A DNA stretch of 5,395 nucleotides from an uncultured bacterium (GCA_937906635.1 CALCYP010000046.1:1-5395); one strand, 5' to 3'; positions 1 to 5,307 are shown, counted from the stretch's first letter. A program made the numbers and translations. Notes: generated by a model from the letters alone, not told the origin.

Positions 1-1236
1 AGTTAGATTCCCTCTGGTTATTTGACTGTTTGGCGAGTTAATTGGACAGCAATGTAATTTTCCCTGTATATAATTCACAGTGATTCTCTCTTGTTCCAAG
101 CGATTTCTTTCCGTGTTATTCCTCAATTCGTTGAAAACTGCTCGTTCTTCATTGCTGAGGTTTTGCGGTATGCTGTTGCCAGATAGAGCTTTTCCTTTGC
201 AACAAAACTGAGCGAATTCTTGTAATGTTTTCATATCCATGCAGAAAGATTCGGTTTGAGGAAAATGGATTCTGAAATCAGAAAGAATCTGGAAACCGTG
301 TTCATCTAAGTCTCCGAAGTACAGGATCCTGTAGCTATGAAGCCATTCGCAGTGTTTCAGCATTGTCACGGTAAAGCCATGCCCCCAAATACAAAGCGCA
401 TTTTTCATTTTGGGAAAAGTCAGGTACACCAGTTCATTTTCAACAATCAGAATGGTTTGTATATGTTGCAAGCACTCAGACTTGTCCAAGTGAATGAAAT
501 CTTGCAGCGGCAAAGATAGTTCCGAGACTGAAAGGTTGCCAATAGTTAGTGGCGTTTCACCCAGACTTCTGAATCGGACAAGATACGGCTTTTGCTTTAG
601 TCCATGTTTTGCTTCAAAATCAGCGGAGCTGTCTGTTGAAAAAAAACTGTGGATAAGAGCTTTGTTTGTCTCAATGAACTTTGTATGAACTGAAAGCGGA
701 ATCTCTCGGATATACAAATCACTCTTTTGGTTTTCGTGAAGCCAGTTTGCGCATAGACAGATGTTTTTCCAAAAGTCAGTTTCTTCGGAACGGTCTGCCG
801 TTAAATCTTGTGTATGTGCCAACGCCCAATCTGTAAGCTCCGTGTCAGAAAGAAAGATTTGCGTCTTTAGTATTTCCAAAGCAGTCGTAAGATTTTTTGT
901 TTCGGCTTTTTTCTTTATGAACGAAAGATAATCTTCTTCATTTTCAAAAAGGATGTTTTTAAGTTTCTGCTGATAACCATAATTGCGCGTTTTGATTTCT
1001 TCAAACTCAAGCGTGTAGCTTGTGCCTGTTTTGTTTTTGCTTTGCTCGTAAAGCGGAGTGATTTCCTGCTCGTATTTTTGCAAGTCATCATTTGCCTTGC
1101 CTTTGTCGGCTTTTATGTACAGTGGAAAAAATGCTTCATCATCTGTTTTGCCGTTTAGATAACAGTTGATTTTGTATTTGAGAAAATCTGTGTATCTTCG
1201 CTCTGCTTTTTGCCTGATTTCCGAAGCTGTTATCAT
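1..1236 (-). CDS. jetD: JetD, Wadjet toprim nuclease subunit (3' end outside window)
   Basis: JetD is the nuclease of Wadjet (JetABCD), in which an SMC-like complex extrudes plasmid DNA and JetD cleaves it. The frame is open for 412 codons from ATG 1236 to the window edge without a stop. Residues 1 to about 195 fit the DUF3322 N-terminal region (REIPLSVHTKFIE at 177-189). Residues about 200-390 fit the DUF2220 toprim domain: acidic VENE at 265-268, WGHG at 284-287, and YFGDLDEHG at 306-314 with Asp309 and Asp311 as likely metal ligands. RLEQER at 379-384 is the motif usual near JetD C-termini, so little is missing. The ATG overlaps the JetC stop by four bases (ATGA), and GAGGAG lies about 8 bases upstream, a good Shine-Dalgarno. 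All glycines are GGN, unlike the right-hand genes. Assignment is by motif recognition; family confidence is high, organism unknown. Confidence 0.9.
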   Translation of the reverse strand, partial: MITASEIRQKAERRYTDFLKYKINCYLNGKTDDEAFFPLYIKADKGKANDDLQKYEQEITPLYEQSKNKTGTSYTLEFEEIKTRNYGYQQKLKNILFENEEDYLSFIKKKAETKNLTTALEILKTQIFLSDTELTDWALAHTQDLTADRSEETDFWKNICLCANWLHENQKSDLYIREIPLSVHTKFIETNKALIHSFFSTDSSADFEAKHGLKQKPYLVRFRSLGETPLTIGNLSVSELSLPLQDFIHLDKSECLQHIQTILIVENELVYLTFPKMKNALCIWGHGFTVTMLKHCEWLHSYRILYFGDLDEHGFQILSDFRIHFPQTESFCMDMKTLQEFAQFCCKGKALSGNSIPQNLSNEERAVFNELRNNTERNRLEQERITVNYIQGKLHCCPINSPNSQITRGNLT

Positions 1237-2168
1237 TCTGCCTTCTCCTCTTGGAGTTCTTCTTTCCGCTCTTTGTATTTTTCAATTGTCATGGAGATAA
1301 GGCGAGAGTCGTTCGTGTTTTTGTTTTCTGTCATGTGGACGGACGAAATGTAATCCTCCACGATATTTATCTTGTCGAGCGGAGTGATGACCATCAGCTG
1401 CAAGTCGAGCTGTTTAAAAAGTTTCATGGCATATTCGGAATTCATTGCATCGCTCTTGCTGAACGCCTCATCGATTATGACGAATCTGAAAGAATTGCCG
1501 CTTTCGCTGTTTATGCCGAACTGGTACGAAATTGCGGAAGCTAGAATTGTGTAGGTGAGCTTTGCCTTTTCTCCACCGCTGAGGCTTGCGCTGTCGCTGT
1601 AATATTGCTTCTGCTGATTGTCCTGACAGTAGTTTTCGCTTGCGGCAAATGTGAACCAGTTGCGAATATCAAGCACGAATTCCCTGAGATTTTGGTTTTC
1701 TTTAAGCGACTCCAAGAATGCCTTTATCTGCGTGAAAAGCTGTTCTTCATATTCCGTGTCTTGCTGTTGGATGCACACCGTGTCGGGAATTGCGTTTTTC
1801 AGTTTGATGTTGAATTCTGAAATGCGAGGGTCTGCATTGCGCTCGCATTTGAGCGACAAATAAGTATCTGGATTTTGGTAGTATGTAATCTGTCTGAGGT
1901 TTTGGTTTAAATCATGTACTGCCTTTTCAATTTCTTCTTTCTGAAAGTTTATGAACTGATTGAAATTGATGATGTCGTCTTTTATGGAGTTGTGTAAAAA
2001 GTCATGGAACTGCTTTTCGTATTTCGGCAGGTCGTCTTTTTTGAGGCGGTTGTAGAAGTTTTGATAGTCGGGGAGAAAGTCTTCGTTAGCTTCCATATCA
2101 TTAAACTCACTTTCCCAGTTTCCGTACAATTCACGAAGTTTTTCTTGCGGATGTTTAACTTTTGTCAT
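1233..2168 (-). CDS. jetC: JetC C-terminal fragment, Wadjet SMC-like ATPase, fused in frame to the upstream bro gene
   Basis: This is the last 311 residues of a JetC-type (SbcC/MukB-like) ATPase; full JetC proteins are usually around 1,100 residues. Residues 10-130 show the helical stretch typical before the ATPase lobe, including KLRELYGNW (10-18) and DDLPKYEKQF (45-54). The ATPase C-lobe is clear: ABC signature LSGGEK (196-201), Walker B FRFVIIDEAF (227-236), D-loop SKSD (237-240) and the switch region ITPLDK (261-266). The Walker A lobe and most of the coiled coil are absent, so it cannot be a working ATPase alone. The ATG at 2168 is probably an internal codon: the frame is open upstream through the bro gene when TGA is glycine. 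The end is TGA followed directly by TAA, so code 25 would add only one glycine. No TGA occurs inside. It overlaps jetD by four bases, as in real jet operons. Confidence 0.88.
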   Translation of the reverse strand: MTKVKHPQEKLRELYGNWESEFNDMEANEDFLPDYQNFYNRLKKDDLPKYEKQFHDFLHNSIKDDIINFNQFINFQKEEIEKAVHDLNQNLRQITYYQNPDTYLSLKCERNADPRISEFNIKLKNAIPDTVCIQQQDTEYEEQLFTQIKAFLESLKENQNLREFVLDIRNWFTFAASENYCQDNQQKQYYSDSASLSGGEKAKLTYTILASAISYQFGINSESGNSFRFVIIDEAFSKSDAMNSEYAMKLFKQLDLQLMVITPLDKINIVEDYISSVHMTENKNTNDSRLISMTIEKYKERKEELQEEKAE

Positions 2169-2190
2169 AGCATCGCGTAAATTTCAGTGC
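2145..2190. other. Junction between standard-code DNA and TGA-glycine DNA
   Basis: On the minus strand, family similarity changes here from BRO antirepressor (ending around NLRDAMT) to JetC (beginning by about KLRELYGNW) without loss of frame. Upstream of this point glycine is mostly TGA; downstream it is always GGN. Base composition changes at the same place. The exact breakpoint cannot be fixed by eye. No transposase, tRNA or long repeat lies at the join, so it may be an assembly chimera as well as a real recombination. Confidence 0.75.
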
Positions 2191-2765
2191 TTAATTCATT
2201 TAAAATCTAGCCATTCTTGATTTGTCATTCATGAATAAGCTTTATATATTTCATTTGTTAATATAGCATAAGAATTGTTACCTCATCTTTCATCTCGCTC
2301 TTTTGTTAAATTTTTTCTAATAGGTATTCAACGAGTTCTAATTTCAATCCATTCCTTCGGATATCATTTTCTTTCATATGTAGCAATAGCTCTTTGCACA
2401 CTTAATTCAGGATCTCATATTTCTTGAATTCTTTCATATCATACTTTAGCTAACCGCATTTTAAAAGGTTCAGCCTTGGATGATGGTACAGATTGAATAA
2501 TTCTCAAAATTCATTCTGTGTTTGACGCTATAATATTTCTTTTCCTTCAGTCTTTACCAACCATTTCAAGTAGGGTACAAATTGTACCCCGGTTGGATCA
2601 TAATTCTTGATCCCTTTTTCTCATTTTTTTTATGTATTGTTTTGGATCAGCACTATCTGTAAGAATATAGACTATATCTTCCACAGAAAATCGCCATTCT
2701 TTATTGAAAAATACCCTCCTGATTGATTGTCATTCAAATATTGCAATTTGTTGTTCTTTTTCCAT
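2169..2765 (-). CDS. BRO-family (Bro-N) antirepressor-like protein, TGA read as Gly, 3' end replaced by jetC
   Basis: Read with TGA as glycine, ATG 2765 opens a frame of 199 codons that then continues into the JetC fragment, giving 511 residues to the TAA at 1230. The N-terminal part is a typical Bro-N domain (about 5-105): IRRVFFNKEWRFSVEDIV at 15-32, then the KKMRKRDQELG and LRIIQSVPSSKAEPFK segments. The following VGYERIQEIGDPEL, KGYPKEWIEIRTRGIP and FKGIKHGNLRDAMT segments match the second half of bacterial BRO proteins. Such proteins are DNA-binding and common in phages and mobile elements. A normal protein of this type would go on for some tens of residues past NLRDAMT; here JetC sequence follows. 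Twelve glycines are TGA and three are GGT. No Shine-Dalgarno is visible. Under the standard code it would stop at codon 12. Confidence 0.88.
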
Positions 2766-2814
2766 GTTATTACTATAATTTAATTAAATTATCCAATTAA
2801 GAATATATTTAATT

Positions 2815-2844
2815 TTTATATAATTTCAATAGGAATTTTGACAA
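2815..2844 (-). promoter_or_regulatory. Candidate promoter for the bro gene
   Basis: On the minus strand TTGTCA (2844-2839) is followed after 18 bases by TATAAA (2820-2815). Transcription would start near 2808, about 40 bases before ATG 2765 and downstream of the terminator at 2864-2890. The region is very AT-rich, so chance matches are likely. Confidence 0.4.
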
Positions 2845-2863
2845 AAAACAAAAATCGAGCAAC

Positions 2864-2890
2864 AAAAAAAGACCCACTTTCGTGAATCTT
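2864..2890 (-). terminator. Intrinsic terminator, minus strand
   Basis: On the minus strand a 9-bp stem (AAGATTCAC / GTGGGTCTT, with two G-T pairs) closes a GAAA tetraloop and is followed by seven Ts. It ends whatever is transcribed through the hairpin element at 2904-3012, and insulates the bro promoter just downstream. Confidence 0.75.
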
Positions 2891-2903
2891 CCCTGCTCTG
2901 TGG

Positions 2904-3012
2904 CAACCCCCTCGCCCTCAGCGTAGCTGAGCAAGCTTCGGGCGCTCCCCCTGTCAGGGGAGAAATTTTCTCCCTGATAGGGGAGGGGGACCACGAAGTG
3001 GTGGAGAGGTTG
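2904..3012. repeat. GC-rich multi-hairpin element, cloverleaf-like
   Basis: An outer pairing CAACC (2904-2908) with GGTTG (3008-3012) encloses three hairpins. They are CTCAGC-GTA-GCTGAG (2917-2931), a long near-perfect stem (2945-2985) centred on GAAATTTTC, and CCAC-GAA-GTGG (2991-3001). It stands out as GC-rich in AT-rich DNA. Similar CCCCCTGTCAGGGG-type palindromes are dispersed intergenic repeats in many bacteria, so a REP- or MITE-like element is most likely. Its place between two minus-strand terminators also allows a short structured RNA. No protein-like frame was found in it. Confidence 0.65.
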
Positions 3013-3021
3013 TTGGACAAC

Positions 3022-3051
3022 AAAAAAAACCTCCCCGAAGGGAGGTTTTTT
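3022..3051 (-). terminator. Intrinsic terminator of hicBA
   Basis: On the minus strand the hicA stop codon is followed at once by a perfect 12-bp stem (AAAAAACCTCCC / GGGAGGTTTTTT) with a TTCG loop closed by C-G, a very stable tetraloop. A run of eight Ts includes and extends past the stem. The stem also works on the plus strand, but no plus-strand gene ends here. Confidence 0.88.
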
Positions 3052-3261
3052 CTATTTTAGTTTATCAAATTCATCTCTAGTTAGTCCAAGAAATTCTATC
3101 ACTTTCTTTTCTACTCATGGAGAAATATCTTTTCATCAGTGATTTGGAACTGGAAAAATTCTCCTTCAATCAGAAAAAAGCACATGTGATCATCTTTGTC
3201 TTACTACTGAAAATCATAATTTATTTAATCTTTTTTCTATATCACGAAATTTATACGGCAT
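3052..3261 (-). CDS. hicA: HicA-family mRNA interferase toxin, TGA read as Gly
   Basis: With TGA as glycine this is a complete 69-residue HicA (YcfA-like) protein, a usual length. HicA toxins have a small dsRNA-binding-like fold and cut mRNA with a histidine. The core motif RGSHVLFSDGRR at 23-34 contains that histidine (His26). PVPNHGGKDISPGV (37-50) and EFLGLTRDEF (56-65) match the family C-terminus. Six of seven glycines are TGA, including Gly24 of the GSH motif and both glycines of NHGGK; in the standard code translation would end after 15 residues. The ATG at 3261 lies inside hicB with an 11-base overlap, so the two are translationally coupled. It ends in TAG, directly against the terminator. 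Confidence 0.92.
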
Positions 3262-3463
3262 AAGAATATTGCTTTTCTTTTAATAAATGTTTTATCGTCT
3301 TTTGCGCTGACATTTCTTCGTTGTAATAATCTATCATCATATCTACTACATTATTTAATTCTTGTATAGCCTCTTCTTGTGTATATCAAAAAGCATATGC
3401 ATTTGGTTTTCATGCAACTTCTGCGATATATCAATCTCAATCTTTTTTTAGAATTATTTTCAT
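3251..3463 (-). CDS. hicB: HicB-family antitoxin, TGA read as Gly
   Basis: With TGA as glycine the frame from ATG 3463 to TAA 3251 encodes 70 residues. DGDGYIAEVAGKPNAYAFGY (8-27) and the following helix TQEEAIQELNNVVDMMIDYY (28-47) are the partial RNase H-like HicB fold, which binds and neutralises HicA. All four glycines are TGA. The short length leaves no room for a separate C-terminal DNA-binding domain, so self-repression, if any, is not explained by the sequence. The antitoxin comes first in the operon, the reverse of the common hicA-hicB order. No Shine-Dalgarno precedes the start. Its pairing with a clear HicA makes the call firm. Confidence 0.9.
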
Positions 3464-3499
3464 TTTTTGAGTTGAAAATATAAAAATTCTAACATTATT

Positions 3500-3527
3500 A
3501 TTTTAACGATTCGGCCAACCTTTTCAA
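3500..3527 (-). promoter_or_regulatory. Candidate promoter for hicBA, inside repeat copy A
   Basis: On the minus strand TTGAAA (3527-3522) is followed after 16 bases by TAAAAT (3505-3500), placing a start about 30 bases before the hicB ATG. The -35 part lies within the repeated sequence that also occurs at 4296 and 5333. AT-rich context makes this weak. Confidence 0.3.
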
Positions 3528-3553
3528 GAAAAAATCACCCCAACTATCTCCAC
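3521..3553. repeat. Direct repeat, copy A (diverged, 33 bp)
   Basis: It matches 4296-4328 at 31 of 33 positions, starting with TTTTCAAGAAAAAATCACCC. The two flanking bases CC on its left are shared with copy C at 5331. Similarity to copies B and C ends before the CCACCCGGGTGG palindrome, so copy A is a shorter or decayed version. Confidence 0.85.
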
Positions 3554-3685
3554 ATTTTTCTATAAATCATACCATTTTGTTAATCTTATCGAAATGGTGG
3601 TTTGTAAATCAATAATTTGAATATACGGATGGTCAAAATTTGTATTGATTTTGTAAAAAATTTATATAACATGAATTTCTACTGA

Positions 3686-3691
3686 TATAAT
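3686..3691 (+). promoter_or_regulatory. Candidate -10 box for the 3714 gene
   Basis: A consensus TATAAT lies 22 bases before ATG 3714, which would give a leader of about 16 bases. No convincing -35 box is at the right distance. Confidence 0.35.
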
Positions 3692-3713
3692 TTTTTATTT
3701 AAATGTTTGTATT

Positions 3714-4175
3714 ATGGAATTAGAAGAAGCGAGAAAGAGAGCATTTAATAAGTTTAGAAAACTACAAAAGTTAGAAACATTGTGCCCTGCATTGTGAGTA
3801 AAAATAAAATTCAATAGAGATTGATTTTACCATATTGTCTACAAAAATAGTAAGCACAAAAGATGAGCAAATGAGCAAATAATTAGATTTCAATGTTTTT
3901 TAGATGTAGAAGAAATTATAAAAAAGTCGCACCTTTATCAAGAATATGCAGTAAAAACAGAGGAAATAAAAACAAGAAATCATGGACAAAATACATTTGA
4001 GAAAAAAATTGTTGAATATTTTTGATTAGTTTGAGTTATTGTACATAATAACGAAAAAAGTAGAGTGAGAGTGGTTCTCAGAAAAATTTCATGAAAGGAT
4101 TATGCTGAATACCGCTCAGTTATTCCAGCACGAAATACAAAATGATATAGGAACTTTATTTGACCTATAGATTAA
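3714..4175 (+). CDS. PBECR-like (phage/CPR nuclease fold) protein, TGA read as Gly
   Basis: With TGA as glycine, ATG 3714 to TAA 4175 encodes 153 residues. The layout is a charged N-terminal helix (1-25), a first beta segment VKIKFNRDGFYHIVYKN (29-45) with a histidine at 40, a helical middle with RFQCFLDVEEII (58-69) and YQEYAV (75-80), then VEYFGLVGVIV (100-110) and RVRVVLRKISG (117-127). It ends with YAEYRSVIPARNTKGYRNF (130-148). The order of an N-terminal histidine strand, a VRVVLRKI-type strand and a final SVIP segment recalls small uncharacterised CPR proteins related to the phage barnase-EndoU-ColicinE5/D-RelE (PBECR) nucleases; I give this from memory and cannot score it. Eight of nine glycines are TGA. 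No Shine-Dalgarno and no adjacent antitoxin are visible. Reality as a gene is secure, function tentative. Confidence 0.82.
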
Positions 4176-4193
4176 ATTTTTGAGTTAAAAAAA

Positions 4194-4255
4194 AGAAAAA
4201 GTTCGTTATCAGATCAATCAAGTCCGAAGCGGTGCGAACACCACAAACTTTTTCT
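4194..4255 (+). terminator. Weak terminator-like inverted repeat after the 3714 gene
   Basis: AGAAAAAGTT (4194-4203) pairs with AACTTTTTCT (4246-4255), and GTTCG (4201-4205) can pair with CGAAC (4235-4239). The T run is within the stem and the loop is long, so termination is only possible. It starts 18 bases after the stop codon. Confidence 0.35.
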
Positions 4256-4275
4256 ATGTTCGATTATAGTCAAAA

Positions 4276-4299
4276 TTTTTTTAAATGCAAATCTTTTTT
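4276..4299. repeat. Left arm of 24-bp inverted repeat
   Basis: These 24 bases, with core AAATGCAAATC between T runs, are exactly the reverse complement of 5201-5224. Similarity goes a few bases further outward if one base is allowed as a gap. The two arms enclose about 0.95 kb with the DUF3800 gene. Confidence 0.85.
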
Positions 4300-4355
4300 C
4301 AAGAAAAAATCACCCCAGCTACCTCCACCCGGGTGGACCACCGACCTCGAACAAA
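4296..4355. repeat. Direct repeat, copy B
   Basis: Bases 4301-4355 are identical to 5341-5395 (55 bases), and similarity continues leftward through TTTTCAAG with a 3-base difference. It contains the 14-bp palindrome TCCACCCGGGTGGA (4324-4337) and GGTGGACCACC (4333-4343). It begins right after the left arm of the inverted repeat. Confidence 0.92.
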
Positions 4356-4406
4356 TCAAAAAAAAATCGGATCCGATCTGCTGATGGTCGACTCACCCGG
4401 GTGGAG
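4323..4406. repeat. Palindrome cluster: inverted CACCCGGGTG sites
   Basis: CTCCACCCGGGTG (4323-4335) is the exact reverse complement of 4394-4406, so the segment can fold into one large hairpin. Each arm contains the palindrome CACCCGGGTG. Between them lies another perfect 12-bp palindrome, ATCGGATCCGAT (4366-4377). Such density suggests a protein-binding or recombination site, or a structured RNA. Confidence 0.7.
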
Positions 4407-4422
4407 ATTTCCGAGCAACAAG

Positions 4423-4449
4423 AAAAAGGGCAACCTTGCGGTCGCCCTT
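4423..4449 (-). terminator. Intrinsic terminator-like hairpin, minus strand
   Basis: On the minus strand AAGGGCGACC and GGTTGCCCTT form a 10-bp stem (one G-T pair) around a GCAA tetraloop, followed by five Ts. No minus-strand gene lies upstream, so it would stop transcripts running antisense to the DUF3800 gene, or belong to the palindrome element. On the plus strand it has no T run. Confidence 0.65.
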
Positions 4450-4538
4450 CATTTCGTGTAATAATAGTCAAAAAATCTATTGATTTGATAAACATTTTTA
4501 TTATATTTAGATTAGTGAAAACTATATATTTTATGGAT

Positions 4539-4544
4539 TATAAT
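4539..4544 (+). promoter_or_regulatory. Candidate -10 box immediately before the DUF3800 start
   Basis: A consensus TATAAT ends 5 bases before ATG 4550. If used, transcription would begin at about the start codon, giving a leaderless mRNA. GTGAAA at 4515-4520, 18 bases upstream, is a weak -35 match. Confidence 0.4.
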
Positions 4545-4549
4545 AAAAA

Positions 4550-5182
4550 ATGCAGTATATTTACATGGATGAGACATGAAATCAATGACCATATTGAAAG
4601 CAATGAAATTCTAGATATTTCTTTATAGTTTTCCTTCTCACAAAAAATTCAAGTATCTCAGAACAGGTATTAAAAAAGACATTTAAATGGATGATGAAAA
4701 AATGAATCAAACATAAATGATGAGTTTTTCATACTTCAAATGAGCTTAATGAATCTAGGATGAAAATATTGGAATATTCACAGTGAAAAGATTTTATGAT
4801 AGCAACATATTATGTAGATAAAACAAATATTGGAGGTTTGAGTAAAGATCCTCACCTTTTATACAATAATATGGTTATAAAGCTATTAAAAAGATGTATT
4901 GATAAAAATATTATATTACAATGAGAAAAAGTACAGTTCATAGCCGCTCGTAAAGAAACGAATAGATTTCTTAATAAACAATTCACAGAACAAATTAAAT
5001 ATTCAATAGAACCTCAAATAAAAATAGATGTCTTATTAAGATATCCACTTCAAGAAAAATGATTACAACATGTGGATTCTATGGCTCTTCCAATATTACA
5101 TAAATATGAATTTAATAATATAACATTATATAATATTATGAAAGATCATATAGTAATAGAGGAAGAAATTCCAAGAAATTAA
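4550..5182 (+). CDS. DUF3800 domain protein, TGA read as Gly
   Basis: With TGA as glycine, ATG 4550 to TAA 5182 encodes 210 residues, a usual length for DUF3800. The N-terminus MQYIYMDETGNQG fits the family's YxDESG motif, with likely acidic ligands Asp7 and Glu8, followed by the strand RYFFIVFLLT (22-31). The middle has FMIATYYVDK (82-91) and a helix with LLYNNMVIKLL (103-113). KVQFIAARKETNRF (127-140) and GLQHVDSMALPILHKYE (171-187), with Asp176, match the conserved C-terminal part. The fold is thought to be RNase H-like and the family often sits in mobile or defence regions; the substrate is unknown. Ten glycines are TGA, two are GGN. The start at 4550 is chosen because the strand before DETG is needed; ATG 4565 would remove it. 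No Shine-Dalgarno is present. Confidence 0.9.
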
Positions 5183-5200
5183 ATAAATATGTTTTTTGTC

Positions 5201-5224
5201 AAAAAAGATTTGCATTTAAAAAAA
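5201..5224. repeat. Right arm of 24-bp inverted repeat
   Basis: Exact reverse complement of 4276-4299, beginning 19 bases after the DUF3800 stop codon. Confidence 0.85.
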
Positions 5225-5254
5225 ATTTAATTATAATGATAACAACAAAGTAAA

Positions 5255-5307
5255 TCCTCATACACCGGTTGCCGTAGGTAACCCTGCTGAGTTGTGTATG
5301 AGGTTTT
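5255..5307 (+). terminator. Branched hairpin terminator after the DUF3800 gene
   Basis: CCTCATACAC (5255-5264) pairs perfectly with GTGTATGAGG (5293-5302) and is followed by TTTTTG. Inside, GGTTGCC and GGTAACC form a second 7-bp stem (one G-T pair) around a GTA loop. It lies about 70 bases after the stop codon. The inner stem is more than a plain terminator needs. Confidence 0.7.

Larger units (their letters stand above)
3498..3698 (-). pseudogene. Possible remnant of a code-25 gene (start missing)
   Basis: With TGA as glycine the minus strand is open for 66 codons between TAA 3701-3699 and tandem TAA stops at 3500-3495. The last half reads like protein: KFGPSVYSNYGF, then FDKINKMVGFIEK, then GDSWGDFFLKRLAESLK at the very end. 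The only ATG is at 3575, which would give 25 residues; nothing suitable starts the longer frame. I do not recognise the family. The C-terminal SWGDFFLK coincides with repeat copy A, and the same residues would be coded at copies B and C, so either the repeat derives from a gene end or the reading is chance. It stops 34 bases before hicB on the same strand. Confidence 0.35.
3464..3713. other. Intergenic region between divergent hicBA and the 3714 gene
   Basis: It holds repeat copy A (3521-3553), the possible gene remnant on the minus strand, a weak stem ACCATTT / AAATGGT (3571-3577 with 3592-3598), and a TATAAT (3686-3691) 22 bases before the next plus-strand ATG. Nothing else is supported. 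Confidence 0.6.
4176..4549. other. Long intergenic region, palindrome-rich and GC-rich in the middle
   Basis: In order it holds a weak terminator-like repeat, the left arm of a 24-bp inverted repeat (4276-4299), repeat copy B, a set of palindromes (4323-4406), a minus-strand terminator (4423-4449) and AT-rich DNA leading to the DUF3800 gene. No convincing gene is present. GC content is clearly raised between about 4308 and 4450 compared with the DNA on either side. Confidence 0.65.

Noticed and set aside
337..1863. Several plus-strand open frames of 60 to 97 codons
   Set aside because: They are antisense shadows of jetC and jetD, which have clear family motifs on the minus strand.
2809..3023. 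Two minus-strand frames of 61 and 65 codons over the hairpin element
   Set aside because: They are translations of the GC-rich hairpin repeat and a terminator, in two overlapping frames.
4366..4406. Vector polylinker, since BamHI, SalI and SmaI sites cluster here
   Set aside because: The order matches no common polylinker I know and the SmaI-type palindrome lies in a repeat between code-25 genes; native palindromes explain it better.
4264..4452. Minus-strand 62-codon frame with TGA as glycine across copy B
   Set aside because: It would begin inside a terminator hairpin, and its composition is set by the palindromes; no match recognised.
4401..4628. Plus-strand 75-codon frame starting at a GTG
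   Set aside because: It crosses the hairpin and promoter region and overlaps the DUF3800 start in another frame; no family likeness.
2170..5182. Reading the right part as decayed, gene-free DNA or pseudogenes under the standard code
   Set aside because: The only interruptions in five family-matching frames are TGA, mostly at conserved glycines; true decay would also give TAA, TAG and frameshifts.
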